A stretch of 54,688 nt of DNA from positions 1 through 54,688 of the IMG/VR virus record IMGVR_UViG_3300042485_001890. The stretch is one strand, 5' to 3'. Numbering within the stretch: the first letter of the stretch is position 1; the number at the start of each line of letters is the position of its first letter. This DNA is from a virus. This document shows, piece by piece, positions 26,480 through 34,390 of this stretch. Both the position numbers and the translations under genes were made by a program. The notes below the pieces were generated by a model. It did not search any database. It worked only from the letters and a program-made list of their open reading frames with translations, and was not told the origin of the DNA.

Positions 26480-27100
26480 CTGATTCTTAAAATTTTCTAT
26501 GCTGAGAAACTCGACATTAGATTTTCGCCATTCTGCCGGCATTGGCCAATTGTCATGATTCACAACATTATATTCTATAGTGGGAAACAATTTGAATACT
26601 TTGGCTGCTTGCCATATCCAATAGCTAGGATCAATTGAGTGTGATCCTCCGGCAGAATAATTTTTTGTATTTTTATAAAGATTGTTTACCAATCTGTCAT
26701 TACCATACAGATCAAAACCTAATAGATAAATTTTTTTAATGTCTGGCAACTGAGAAGCGACCAGTAATGCATAAGTTCCACTACCCCAGTTTCTGGGTTG
26801 ATCGATTCTATTGTTTTCTTGATTGGGAATATCAGGTAATAGGATTATATTTTTATGCTTTTGCACCTTGCGAAACCATTGATATGCGTGTTCTCGAACA
26901 TATATGAATGTTGAAGCTGTATTTGGATTCTCTACAGCTTCTCTCACCATACGTTCATCACAGCAAACAAGATGATTAACCACAGCGTCTCGATGTATGG
27001 CATTACATCCTACCAATGATATGTTACCTAGTAAATTTTGTATATTAATAAAACCACGGCTTTCGCCATTGCCTAGAACTAACACAGAATCATGCATCAT
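26465..27100 (-). CDS. DUF115-like protein, possible glycan-related enzyme
   Basis: A 211-residue protein opening with SVLVLGNGESRGF, a Rossmann-type glycine-rich loop, followed by ISLVGCNAIHRD, NHLVCCDERM and NWGSGTYALLVASQ with IYLLGFDLYG. This arrangement resembles DUF115/MptE-like proteins and phage proteins annotated near sialyltransferase or motility-accessory-factor families. Such proteins often occur beside glycosyltransferases, as here. No catalytic assignment is safe. It overlaps the following structural gene by four bases (27097-27100). Confidence 0.5.
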   Translation of the reverse strand: MMHDSVLVLGNGESRGFINIQNLLGNISLVGCNAIHRDAVVNHLVCCDERMVREAVENPNTASTFIYVREHAYQWFRKVQKHKNIILLPDIPNQENNRIDQPRNWGSGTYALLVASQLPDIKKIYLLGFDLYGNDRLVNNLYKNTKNYSAGGSHSIDPSYWIWQAAKVFKLFPTIEYNVVNHDNWPMPAEWRKSNVEFLSIENFKNQLHNS

Positions 27101-27969
27101 CTATCTCTTTCTTTGATTTCTCCAAATGGCAACCAAACTCCTGGATCTCCAGATTTTACACATACCCAACCTACGTGCTTTTTAATTTCAGGTTCTGAAT
27201 TCCAAACTATATCTCCTCGATTATATGCACCGTAATCTGGAGATGCACTTGCATAGGTGTGAACTCTGTCGTTGAATTTAATACCACCATTAACGTGCAG
27301 GTCTACTCTTGTGTCCATGGTACCTGCACCTACTTTGAGTTTACCATTCATTGACACCTGTATGCTGCCAGATTTTTTATTTCCTAGTCTAATGTCGCCG
27401 CCAGCTTCTATGATGATCCTTGCTGTGTTATCAGTGACCAATTCAATATCGTGACTGGCATAGGTGCCCAGTCTAGCTTTAGAACCTTCAACAGTGCCTA
27501 TAATAATTTCTACACCATCTTGAGCAACACTTAGTGCAGCATTGGGTTGATCTGTGCCAAGTCCTAAACGATCATTAGCACTATTGTAATGCACGTATTG
27601 ATTGATAACCATTGAACCGTCTACAATCAATCCTTTGAGTCTGCCAACCTCTCTAAGATTACTTTTGCTAATACCGCTGCCTAGTTCAGTGGCAGTCAAC
27701 ACCGCAGTATTTCCTATTGATACCTGTTTGTTTTTTGCAAGATCTAATGATTCTGATAAAAAGAATCTGTCCGGTTCACTGTTAAATACCAATTGCTTGA
27801 CATTGCCTTGGCCTGACCAAAGCATTCCTTTGCCATTCAATCCATTATCTCCGGACTTGAATGTAATAAAGGGAGTATTGTCTAGACTCATTTCGTGACC
27901 TTTGCCTAGGGCAAGATCCTTTAGAGTTTTTGTTATAACATCAATAGCTTGTTCTAAATTATCTGACAT
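27097..27969 (-). CDS. Virion/adhesin protein, paralogue of the next gene
   Basis: A 290-residue beta-rich protein with FKSGDNGLNGKGMLWSGQGN, NVKQLVFNSEPDRFF, LGLGTDQPNAALSVAQDGVE and a C-terminal GDIVWNSEPEIKKHVGWVCV module ending GVWLPFGEI. The 384-residue product of 27973-29127 carries the same modules in the same order, so the two arose by tandem duplication. The final VGWVCV..G.PG.W segment is common at the ends of marine T4-like fibre proteins. No enzyme motif is visible. Likely a fibre or decoration component. Confidence 0.65.
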   Translation of the reverse strand: MSDNLEQAIDVITKTLKDLALGKGHEMSLDNTPFITFKSGDNGLNGKGMLWSGQGNVKQLVFNSEPDRFFLSESLDLAKNKQVSIGNTAVLTATELGSGISKSNLREVGRLKGLIVDGSMVINQYVHYNSANDRLGLGTDQPNAALSVAQDGVEIIIGTVEGSKARLGTYASHDIELVTDNTARIIIEAGGDIRLGNKKSGSIQVSMNGKLKVGAGTMDTRVDLHVNGGIKFNDRVHTYASASPDYGAYNRGDIVWNSEPEIKKHVGWVCVKSGDPGVWLPFGEIKERDR

Positions 27970-27972
27970 ATT

Positions 27973-29127
27973 TTATTCCATAACAAGACCGTAGCGTTTC
28001 CACAGTCCTGGTGCACCTGCTCTTACACAGACCCATCCTACAGGCTTACCTATGTCTGGACTGCTGTTCCAAACAATGTCTCCAACTCTGTGACTTCCGT
28101 TGCTAGGAAATTCTTCGGCATATGAATGCATACGCCCGTGAAATCTTATTGGACCATTCACGTGTAAGTCAACATTGGGGTCAGGATTATTAACTCTTAT
28201 GCTTAATTTTCCATGAATTGCTACCTGAATAGGTTCAAGTTCAGTGTTGCCCAGTTGTATATTTCCACTAGGTGATACACTTAATCTAGTTGTGTTGTCT
28301 GTAATGATATCAAATGGCATACTGGCATATGTACCTACCATGCCTCTTGTCTGCTCTTTGGTTCCAAGAACAACTTCAACACCGTCTTCTGCCACAGATA
28401 ATCCTGCATTAGGAGTTTCAGTTCCTAGACCCAGTCTGTTATTTGCACTATTGTAGTAGACATATTGATCAATATTGACATTGCCATCTACGATCAATCC
28501 TCGCAGCCTTCCTAGTTCACGTAGATTGCTCTTTACCACAGACGATCCCAGTTCAGTAGCTGTGAGAATAGGCACTCCGCCAATGATCAATGTGCGATCT
28601 TTGAATAGTTCAATGTGCTCAGATGAGAAAAATCTATCTGGCTTATTGTTAAAAACAAATTGTTTTACATTGCCTTCGCCAAACCAAAGCAAACCTTTGC
28701 CAAATATAGAATCATCGTTGACTTTTTTAAATTCTAAAGAAGAAGAACGTTCGACTCTTAGATCTGCAGTTAGTTCGTTGACCTCTAACTTAGCTGCTCG
28801 AATAGTTCCAGATGCAGTAATATCCTGTGCTGTAAGTGATTGTTCCACAGATAGATTCCCAAGAATTCCGTCTGTAGAAATTTTCTTGATATGAACATTA
28901 TTGTTCTTGATTAAGATTTGATTCTCTTCAGCTTCGTCTTTGATTCCTCTGCTGGCAAATCCGAATATTATCCCACCATTAATATGGTCCCCAGATAAAC
29001 TACGCTTGGGTAATTTTTCTGGAATCGATGTAATATCCAAAGGGGTGCTCTTTGCATTATTGTCAACTAGACTTTTAATGCTATTTCCTAGATAAACTAG
29101 GGCGTTATCAATGTTGGAATCTGTCAT
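27973..29127 (-). CDS. Virion/adhesin protein, longer tandem paralogue
   Basis: A 384-residue protein with an extra N-terminal about 100 residues containing GNLSVEQSLTAQDITASGTI and a collagen- or shaft-like repeat. It then has the same body as its neighbour: GKGLLWFGEGNVKQFVFN, RLGLGTETPNAGLSVAEDG, and a C-terminal GDIVWNSSPDIGKPVGWVCV. It is preceded by a late-type box inside a perfect inverted repeat (29128-29153), so it is probably expressed late as a virion protein. The exact location in the particle is unknown. Confidence 0.65.
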   Translation of the reverse strand: MTDSNIDNALVYLGNSIKSLVDNNAKSTPLDITSIPEKLPKRSLSGDHINGGIIFGFASRGIKDEAEENQILIKNNNVHIKKISTDGILGNLSVEQSLTAQDITASGTIRAAKLEVNELTADLRVERSSSLEFKKVNDDSIFGKGLLWFGEGNVKQFVFNNKPDRFFSSEHIELFKDRTLIIGGVPILTATELGSSVVKSNLRELGRLRGLIVDGNVNIDQYVYYNSANNRLGLGTETPNAGLSVAEDGVEVVLGTKEQTRGMVGTYASMPFDIITDNTTRLSVSPSGNIQLGNTELEPIQVAIHGKLSIRVNNPDPNVDLHVNGPIRFHGRMHSYAEEFPSNGSHRVGDIVWNSSPDIGKPVGWVCVRAGAPGLWKRYGLVME

Positions 29128-29153
29128 AGTATGATATTTATCAATATCATACT
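29128..29153 (-). promoter_or_regulatory. Late promoter box inside a perfect 10-bp inverted repeat
   Basis: AGTATGATAT (29128-29137) and ATATCATACT (29144-29153) are exact reverse complements separated by 6 bases. The minus strand reads GATAAATATC across the loop, a T4-like late box directly before the start codon of the gene ending at 27973. The palindrome could be an operator or form an mRNA 5' hairpin. Confidence 0.5.
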
Positions 29154-29160
29154 CGTAAGA

Positions 29161-29184
29161 AAGGGCGACATAATCGCCCTTTTC
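29161..29184. terminator. Rho-independent terminator, possibly bidirectional
   Basis: AAGGGCGA (29161-29168) pairs perfectly with TCGCCCTT (29174-29181) around a 5-base loop. T-rich runs flank both sides, so it can act on either strand. On the minus strand it closes the unit ending with the gene at 29200, just before the late promoter at 29128-29153. Confidence 0.8.
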
Positions 29185-29199
29185 TAAAAAGATTTCAAT

Positions 29200-30372
29200 T
29201 TATTGAACCTTCAACAGCATAATTTCTTCGTTGATTCGACCGTTCATCTTAGTATCTACTGCATTGATATCCTCGAGGAACTTGCGAAGAACTACTTTAC
29301 CGGCCTCTTTAAAGGCCTTAAGTTGTTCTGCAGGCTTACGCAGAGTTTTTTGCACACTTTTCATTTCACTAAAACCTGTGATTGTGGTGCCTTTGATACC
29401 AAGTTCTTGAAACTCGGCGGCTATGTATTTGCCAAGTTTACGTGTTTTGCTATTAAAAACCCATAATTCCTGAGCACCAATAATGTCTGCAGGGTTGATA
29501 CTGACCAGTTTGAGCGGTTCGTCACTCTTCTTGTATTTGAGTTTAGCAATAAGTTTGTCTTTGCTGACAGCCTTTTTAGCACGAGGCTTCTTGTTAACCT
29601 TGGCCTCTTGCATTAACATATTGCAGGCACTTTCAATTTCTTGTAAAAATGCAATAAAGGATTTAATCTGCTTCTTGCTACGATGACTATAACCTTCACG
29701 TAACTGTTCATCAGCTTTGCCGCTAGCAAGCTCAAGCAGTTCTGTAAGATTTCGAGAATAAAAATCACGAATAATTCGAGCGTGAGCTGCCTTGGCCTGT
29801 TTGGCCTTGAGCAAGTTCAACACTTTAAATGCCTTTGGATCAAATGTTTCGGGATCAGTTTGAAATGCTTCGATAGCTGTTTCAATTTCCTCAGTCATTC
29901 CCAAAGATACTTCACGCAGTCTTTCTTGGATACTAGGAGTATAGACATCCTTTTTAACTTCAACAACTTCTTCACTGTCGTCTAAGTCGTCTCGACCCTG
30001 TTCAATAACTTCGTTGATACGGGCTCTCAGCCAAACAGCAGTGTCTCGACCGTCGTTAAAGTCTGCACGAACTGATGGCATACCTTTGATCAGGCAGGCT
30101 GCAACGGCCCCCATTGTCATACCGCAACGGTTATCCTTGGTTTTCTTAAATGCAGAAATATCTTCTTTGGTACAGCCCTGGCGACTCATCCAATCTATGA
30201 CCTTGGGTTTAAGTTCCTTAGCAGAACTTTCCAAACGATACCAGGCCATAGCAGAATGGAATTGACGCAAGAATTGATTAGTATCCCAGGTTTCGTGTCC
30301 TTCCCATTTTGGGCTAAAATCACGACCCTTCTTTGCACGAACTTCTGCCAAATGTTTTGCGGTAGTAGCCAT
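29200..30372 (-). CDS. Conserved phage protein of unknown function (390 residues)
   Basis: A basic, mostly helical protein. The first 130 residues include WEGHETWDTNQFLRQFHSAM and GMTMGAVAACLIKGMPSVRA; an acidic linker (DDLDDSEEVVEVKK) follows. A helical middle and a C-terminal region with KKPRAKKAVSKDK and IIGAQELWVFNSKTRKLGKY complete it. I recognise no enzyme family. It is transcribed from a consensus early promoter at 30404-30432 and closed by the terminator at 29161-29184, so it is a single-gene early unit. Early timing and a basic linker would fit a host-takeover or DNA-related role, but this is inference. Confidence 0.7.
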   Translation of the reverse strand: MATTAKHLAEVRAKKGRDFSPKWEGHETWDTNQFLRQFHSAMAWYRLESSAKELKPKVIDWMSRQGCTKEDISAFKKTKDNRCGMTMGAVAACLIKGMPSVRADFNDGRDTAVWLRARINEVIEQGRDDLDDSEEVVEVKKDVYTPSIQERLREVSLGMTEEIETAIEAFQTDPETFDPKAFKVLNLLKAKQAKAAHARIIRDFYSRNLTELLELASGKADEQLREGYSHRSKKQIKSFIAFLQEIESACNMLMQEAKVNKKPRAKKAVSKDKLIAKLKYKKSDEPLKLVSINPADIIGAQELWVFNSKTRKLGKYIAAEFQELGIKGTTITGFSEMKSVQKTLRKPAEQLKAFKEAGKVVLRKFLEDINAVDTKMNGRINEEIMLLKVQ

Positions 30373-30403
30373 TTTTCACTCCTGTGTGTTAAACTATACT
30401 TAT

Positions 30404-30432
30404 AGTATAACATCGTTCTCTGGGATTGTCAA
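30404..30432 (-). promoter_or_regulatory. Consensus sigma70-type early promoter
   Basis: Minus strand TTGACA (30427-30432), 17-base spacer, TATACT (30404-30409), followed by a good ribosome binding site (CAGGAGTG) before the ATG at 30372. Confidence 0.85.
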
Positions 30433-30623
30433 CCGTTTTCAAATCGTTTTACTTTCTCCAAATCGCCTTCTTCGTTTTCTAAATAAACGATACTGGCAAT
30501 ATAGCCTAAATCTAATTGAGTCTGAGCAATTTCAAAAGCCTGCTTACGGCTGTTAGTTGTTTCAATCAACTCTTCTTGGCCAGCTTCGTCCTCGGCCCAT
30601 ACTTCATAAAGTTCCCAGTTCAT
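30429..30623 (-). CDS. Small acidic protein of unknown function
   Basis: A 64-residue acidic protein (MNWELYEVWAEDEAGQEELI then SRKQAFEIAQTQLDLGY) without a recognised domain. It is the last gene of the early run that starts at 32350, and its stop codon lies in the -35 box of the next promoter. Confidence 0.55.
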   Translation of the reverse strand: MNWELYEVWAEDEAGQEELIETTNSRKQAFEIAQTQLDLGYIASIVYLENEEGDLEKVKRFENG

Positions 30624-30646
30624 TTTGGACAGTGTTCTCCTTTTGG

Positions 30647-31213
30647 TTAATCGTCCGCTTCATCGTCTTGAACCACCCAGCCCAGACGAAATAGATCCTC
30701 TCGGATCTCATCAGTGACTACACCTTCCCCAACATAGGCATCGTATTCCTTTGCCTTAGCTTGTTGTTCTAGTGATAGTTTTTGAAATTCTTCTTCGGTT
30801 AGTCTCTCACCCCGAATGCCACTACAGTACCAATCAATGTAGTCGCCCTGTTGTCGCATATCGGCAATGATACCGCCAGCATATCGCCAACTGCACGACC
30901 AACGTTGATTCTTTAGAATTGGCATAACGTCATATTTGATAAAATCCCTATTGCACATTGACGCATAGAGATTTTGAGCATAGACATCACTTTCACGTAC
31001 CTTAATCAGAATCCAATCAGTTGTACGAAGATCGTATTCCATATTGTCTTTACGCCAATTGGGATCTTCTTCTTTGATCAGTTTGTCAAAATTATGTTCT
31101 TCGTACATTTTAATATATGATTTACTGGGCTTTTTACCCTCTTCCTTACAGCGTTCAATATACTTTTCTTTTTGGAAAGTATGGCGCTCAGGGCTTCTTG
31201 AAATTTTTGACAT
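30647..31213 (-). CDS. Conserved phage protein of unknown function (188 residues)
   Basis: Charged N-terminus (SRSPERHTFQKEKYIERCKE) and a central mixed region DWILIKVRESDVYAQNLYAS, then WRYAGGIIADMRQQGDYIDW and a Glu-rich C-terminus with DLFRLGWVVQDDEADD. No family recognised. It overlaps the upstream gene by 26 bases and belongs to the early operon read from 32382-32410. Confidence 0.6.
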   Translation of the reverse strand: MSKISRSPERHTFQKEKYIERCKEEGKKPSKSYIKMYEEHNFDKLIKEEDPNWRKDNMEYDLRTTDWILIKVRESDVYAQNLYASMCNRDFIKYDVMPILKNQRWSCSWRYAGGIIADMRQQGDYIDWYCSGIRGERLTEEEFQKLSLEQQAKAKEYDAYVGEGVVTDEIREDLFRLGWVVQDDEADD

Positions 31214-31523
31214 CTTGCACAGCTTGTTTTAATGTTTCACTGTAATTAAGAGCAGATTGCTCTGACAAATGAATATTAGTTTCGAAGTCTACATGACCTT
31301 TGACTAGCAATGTCCATATGTGTTTCCAACGTGACATAGACCAAAAGTTAGTTCTTGTTTGAGTATAAATGGTTACAGTTACACCAGTATCTTCTGCTTC
31401 TATATCAATGGTATGTGTACAATCATCGGAGCCACATTCGCAGACAACCTTGTACAGCTTAGATGAGCCCCACTCGTTAACTTTTAAAATACTCCTAGCT
31501 GGAGTTTCGGCTATTAGGTCCAT
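31188..31523 (-). CDS. Conserved phage protein of unknown function (111 residues)
   Basis: A short protein with a Cys pair in VVCECGSDDCTHTIDIEAED that could bind a metal. It is followed by TGVTVTIYTQTRTNFWS and WKHIWTLLVKGHVDFETNI. No function is recognised. Overlaps both neighbours, consistent with coupled translation. Confidence 0.6.
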   Translation of the reverse strand: MDLIAETPARSILKVNEWGSSKLYKVVCECGSDDCTHTIDIEAEDTGVTVTIYTQTRTNFWSMSRWKHIWTLLVKGHVDFETNIHLSEQSALNYSETLKQAVQDVKNFKKP

Positions 31524-32350
31524 AGACTATCTCGAGCTTTGATTAAACGGATCATCATGGCTTCGTCTTCGGCTGCGTGTTCTTCTTCAATTTTCTGTAG
31601 CAGTTCGTGTGATCGTGTGCTGAGTTCTTCAAGTTCGGGAGTCTTCTTGCTGCCAAAAAGTCTGCCATCGTTGAGTATCCGAGCCTTTTCGCAGTATTCT
31701 GTCCAGCCACTTGCATCGTGTGGGTCTGGACGATTTGGGTACACAGTGGTCCACCATAGATAAAGCTCTTTAATTTCCTTGGCACGAATGGCCTGTCCAG
31801 TGGGCTTGCCGTACTCTGGATGATCAGGTTCGCACCAGTCGGTGTTAGTCAGAGTCATTGCCCAATCTAAATGATCAATACCTGCTTGTGGACAACGCCA
31901 TACACGCCAACGGAACCAACCGCTAGCCCAAAAGGGAGGATCATACTTTGCACGAGCTTCTTTATCTCCCCAGGCAATGTGACTCCACGCAGATTCTATC
32001 TCCACAAAATCGACAAGCTCATTAAATAGACAAGGAAGGAAACGATTGCCAACATCGCACCACTGACCGGGTCTAATGTCTTTAGGGTGTGCAGTAAGAC
32101 TATGAGTACGACTAACCCAGCGATTATTGATATAGTACTTAACATCGTAAATTTTCCTAACAGGCCAAGTGACAAAATCTTGAACATAGCTAAGGCCTTC
32201 TTCAGCAATCCAATAGCGAACTGGATGATAGCGTTTTGCTTCGTCTTCCCAGTTGTGCCATTCGTCACTGGTTCCCATTTTTAGTTTGGGTTTGCCGCGA
32301 ACCCAATCTGCAAAGGGTGAGCATGACCAGTAGTTGGTGTGATGTGCCAT
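31514..32350 (-). CDS. Conserved Trp-rich phage protein of unknown function
   Basis: A 278-residue protein rich in Trp, Tyr, Asp and His (WSCSPFADWVRGKPKLKMG; WNNRWVSRTHSL-like segments; WSHIAWGDKEARAKYDPPFW; WTTVYPNRPDPHDASGW). It ends with a Glu-rich helix. It is a known type of hypothetical protein in T4-like marine phages, but I cannot assign a function. It is the first gene after a perfect consensus promoter, so it is probably made immediately after infection. Confidence 0.65.
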   Translation of the reverse strand: MAHHTNYWSCSPFADWVRGKPKLKMGTSDEWHNWEDEAKRYHPVRYWIAEEGLSYVQDFVTWPVRKIYDVKYYINNRWVSRTHSLTAHPKDIRPGQWCDVGNRFLPCLFNELVDFVEIESAWSHIAWGDKEARAKYDPPFWASGWFRWRVWRCPQAGIDHLDWAMTLTNTDWCEPDHPEYGKPTGQAIRAKEIKELYLWWTTVYPNRPDPHDASGWTEYCEKARILNDGRLFGSKKTPELEELSTRSHELLQKIEEEHAAEDEAMMIRLIKARDSLWT

Positions 32351-32381
32351 AGTATAGTATATGTTCTCTGTTAGTAAAGTA

Positions 32382-32410
32382 ATTATACTATCTTTCTAGA
32401 AACCTGTCAA
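32382..32410 (-). promoter_or_regulatory. Perfect sigma70 consensus early promoter
   Basis: Minus strand TTGACA (32405-32410), 17-base spacer, TATAAT (32382-32387): an exact consensus promoter. It drives the run 32350 to 30429. Confidence 0.9.
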
Positions 32411-32427
32411 TACAATTCTTTTTTGAA

Positions 32428-32811
32428 TCAAATCTTTCTTTGGTATCCTGCAAGATTGAGCATGATACTGTATTGCTCGTAGGCTTTTTGAACAGCTTGA
32501 TTTGACTGCCGATACCAACTTTCTTCTCTTTCTTTTTCCATAAGCATAGCAAACATATCAGCATCGCTGTAGCCGTGTTTATGATTGCCAAAAAACCTCT
32601 GTTCCATTTCGACTAGAGCTCGAAATCTACTTTCTGGTATTTGAACTGTGTAAACTTTTTCTGTTTCATATTCTACAAAATCCCTGCTTACAATATCTGC
32701 TCGCATAGGATCTGTAAAATACCTAGGAGGATGGTATCTAGCTCTACGTTTTTGATCATCTACGATTTGTATCTCGTAGTTTTTGCAAAACTGATCAATT
32801 TTTTCTTTCAT
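32428..32811 (-). CDS. Small phage protein of unknown function (127 residues)
   Basis: Helical protein starting MKEKIDQFCKNYEIQIVDD with a basic patch (KRRARYHPPRYFTDPMRAD) and a C-terminal helix FAMLMEKEREESWYRQS. No recognised domain. Its start overlaps the stop of thyX by four bases (32808-32811), so it is cotranslated with it. Confidence 0.6.
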   Translation of the reverse strand: MKEKIDQFCKNYEIQIVDDQKRRARYHPPRYFTDPMRADIVSRDFVEYETEKVYTVQIPESRFRALVEMEQRFFGNHKHGYSDADMFAMLMEKEREESWYRQSNQAVQKAYEQYSIMLNLAGYQRKI

Positions 32812-33473
32812 TGAACTAGGCTTTCACTCATTGGAAATATAGCAGCAATGGCTCGAGCACAGGCCATTGCAATCAGCTGATGTTCCTTCTGTGTACCATT
32901 GCCACTACGCAGTTCGATAAAATGAATCCAGCTACGCAGTGTGCCGTTCATATACAATCTGCTTTCAATTAGACCCTCGGGTAACACAGCACGAGCCTGT
33001 TCCTTGGCTATGCCGTTCTTGATAGCCCACTCGTATTCTCGTTGTGCGGCATAGATGACTCGTTGTTGAGCTCTGTACCATTCGTTTTGTAACAGTTGAT
33101 CTTCCACTGAGACACTGTTCTGTCTGTTCTTGGGGTCTTGCAGTCTAGCTTCTCTTGTAACGAACTTGAGATCTTTAGTTGGGTCAGCATAGCGTTGACT
33201 GAACTCTTGGAAGCTGAAACTTCTGTGTCTAAGAATTTGTCGGGCAATGTCTCTAGTTGTGGTAATTTCGACGCAGGCGGAGACCATCTCAAGTGGGCTC
33301 CAGTGAGCGTGTCTGACCAAGTATCTAATAAGCTTCTCTGATGTTTCAGAGTTAAATTGGTTGCTTGGGTTGGACACACGGGCGCAATACGCAATGAGTT
33401 CCTGCGCATCATCGATGCCCAAATCTCTAAATTCGTCTGTGGGTTGTGAATAGGATACCAGCTTAACATCCAT
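32808..33473 (-). CDS. thyX: Flavin-dependent thymidylate synthase ThyX
   Basis: A 221-residue ThyX that methylates dUMP to dTMP using FAD and methylenetetrahydrofolate. The diagnostic motif RHRxxSxxExSxRY is present as RHRSFSFQEFSQRY at residues 82-95. Other family features are HAHWSPLEM near residue 55 and LPEGLIESRLYMNGTLRSW with IELRSGNGTQKEHQLIA in the C-terminal half, holding the dUMP-binding Arg residues. The length is usual for the family. It supplies thymidine for phage DNA synthesis and is common in marine phages. Confidence 0.95.
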   Translation of the reverse strand: MDVKLVSYSQPTDEFRDLGIDDAQELIAYCARVSNPSNQFNSETSEKLIRYLVRHAHWSPLEMVSACVEITTTRDIARQILRHRSFSFQEFSQRYADPTKDLKFVTREARLQDPKNRQNSVSVEDQLLQNEWYRAQQRVIYAAQREYEWAIKNGIAKEQARAVLPEGLIESRLYMNGTLRSWIHFIELRSGNGTQKEHQLIAMACARAIAAIFPMSESLVQ

Positions 33474-33477
33474 ATAT

Positions 33478-33993
33478 TTACTCTTCTTCTTGGGGTAATT
33501 CCTGACAGAGTTTCTCCATCAGCTTGTAATGTTCATAGGCTTTTTTAAGTGCTTCGAACTTTTCTAGTTTAGCAGGGTCTGGCACGAGTATGGCCAAGCG
33601 TTCTTCCATCTTGTCCATGAACTGTTTGAGACTTTTTCCGGCTACTGTGATATCAGTGCCAGCGGCCATGTCAATACCGGTATTGCTGATATTAACAGTT
33701 GGGGGATTATTCCAGTTGCTGCCTGTACCTGTTGAAGTATAAAACTGTCCACTAGTTCCAGTAGTCCATTGATTATTACTATTATTAATTGTAGTAATGT
33801 TACCAATAGTATTGCCACCATAGGTAAAGGTGCTACTAGGTAGGGTTATTGTATTAATACTCGAATATTGATCCGACGACCCAGTAAGTGTAATTGTATC
33901 CAGGGTGTCGATCATGGTGCTTGCCTGAGCAGCACCATAATCACCTAGATCAATTTCAATATCATCAAATGTGATATCGTCCTTGTTGTTCAT
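33478..33993 (-). CDS. Probable virion-associated protein (171 residues)
   Basis: An acidic N-terminus (KDDITFDDIEIDLGDYG), then a Ser/Thr/Asn-rich repetitive region (TLDTITLTGSSDQYSS, GQFYTSTGTGSNWNNPP) like fibre or capsid-decoration proteins, and a helical charged C-terminus (LKQFMDKMEERLAIL). The mixture of a structural-type repeat with a coiled tail suggests a small virion or assembly protein; this is inferred. It is two bases from the histone-like gene. Confidence 0.5.
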   Translation of the reverse strand: MNNKDDITFDDIEIDLGDYGAAQASTMIDTLDTITLTGSSDQYSSINTITLPSSTFTYGGNTIGNITTINNSNNQWTTGTSGQFYTSTGTGSNWNNPPTVNISNTGIDMAAGTDITVAGKSLKQFMDKMEERLAILVPDPAKLEKFEALKKAYEHYKLMEKLCQELPQEEE

Positions 33994-33995
33994 CT

Positions 33996-34187
33996 TTAGG
34001 CCTTGGCTTCTTTGCGAGCGTTCTTTTCTTCTGTGATTTCGTTGCGACGAGCCTTAACACCTTTGGCCACTTCTTGAAGAGCTTTGCGAGCACGAGTACC
34101 TGCGGCACCGTTGCCGGCTGTGAATTTTGCGTCCTCAGCTAAGAATGCTTCGAAATCTGTTTTGAGTTGTTCTACTGTTGTTGACAT
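33996..34187 (-). CDS. Histone H1-like small basic protein
   Basis: A 63-residue Lys/Arg/Ala-rich helical protein (EQLKTDFEAFLAEDAKFTAG then GTRARKALQEVAKGVKARRN). It matches the general pattern of Hc1/H1-like proteins found in marine alphaproteobacteria and their phages and may compact DNA or modulate the host nucleoid. A ribosome binding site AAGGAAAT precedes the ATG. Function is inferred from family resemblance. Confidence 0.65.
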   Translation of the reverse strand: MSTTVEQLKTDFEAFLAEDAKFTAGNGAAGTRARKALQEVAKGVKARRNEITEEKNARKEAKA

Positions 34188-34231
34188 AATATATTTCCTT
34201 AAAGTTATGTTCTAATACTTATTATCGTATA

Positions 34232-34342
34232 TGGTATGGTCGGTAGGTTTCGAACCTACAAGGGCTACGTCTATGACTACGCCCCGTCCCCTTACCAAGC
34301 TATGGGCTTGGCGGGAGGTCTGCCTATTCCACTCACGACCAC
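34232..34342 (-). tRNA. Unusually long tRNA (about 108 nt plus CCA), anticodon uncertain
   Basis: The acceptor GTGGTCG pairs with CGACCAT (one G-U pair), followed by A and an encoded CCA. A canonical T arm (GTAGG, loop TTCGAAA, CCTAC) and a Leu-like D region (GAATAGGCAGA) are present. The middle is abnormal: an extended hairpin CCAAG-CCCATAG-CTTGG gives a CAT reading but lacks U33 and is offset by about five bases. A second long hairpin (GGGC...GCCC) forms the variable arm. The anticodon is therefore not assigned. A type II tRNA (Leu, Ser) with an insertion, or an unusual Met/Ile tRNA, are both possible. Confidence 0.65.
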
Positions 34343-34348
34343 AATATT

Positions 34349-34376
34349 AGTATACAGGAAATAATACTAGAGTCAA
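34349..34376 (-). promoter_or_regulatory. Probable sigma70-type promoter of the long tRNA
   Basis: Minus strand TTGACT (34371-34376), 16-base spacer, TATACT (34349-34354), ending 7 bases before the tRNA 5' end. The downstream genes 34187-32428 could also be read from it. Confidence 0.6.
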
Positions 34377-34390
34377 GTCTTTTCTGTCAA

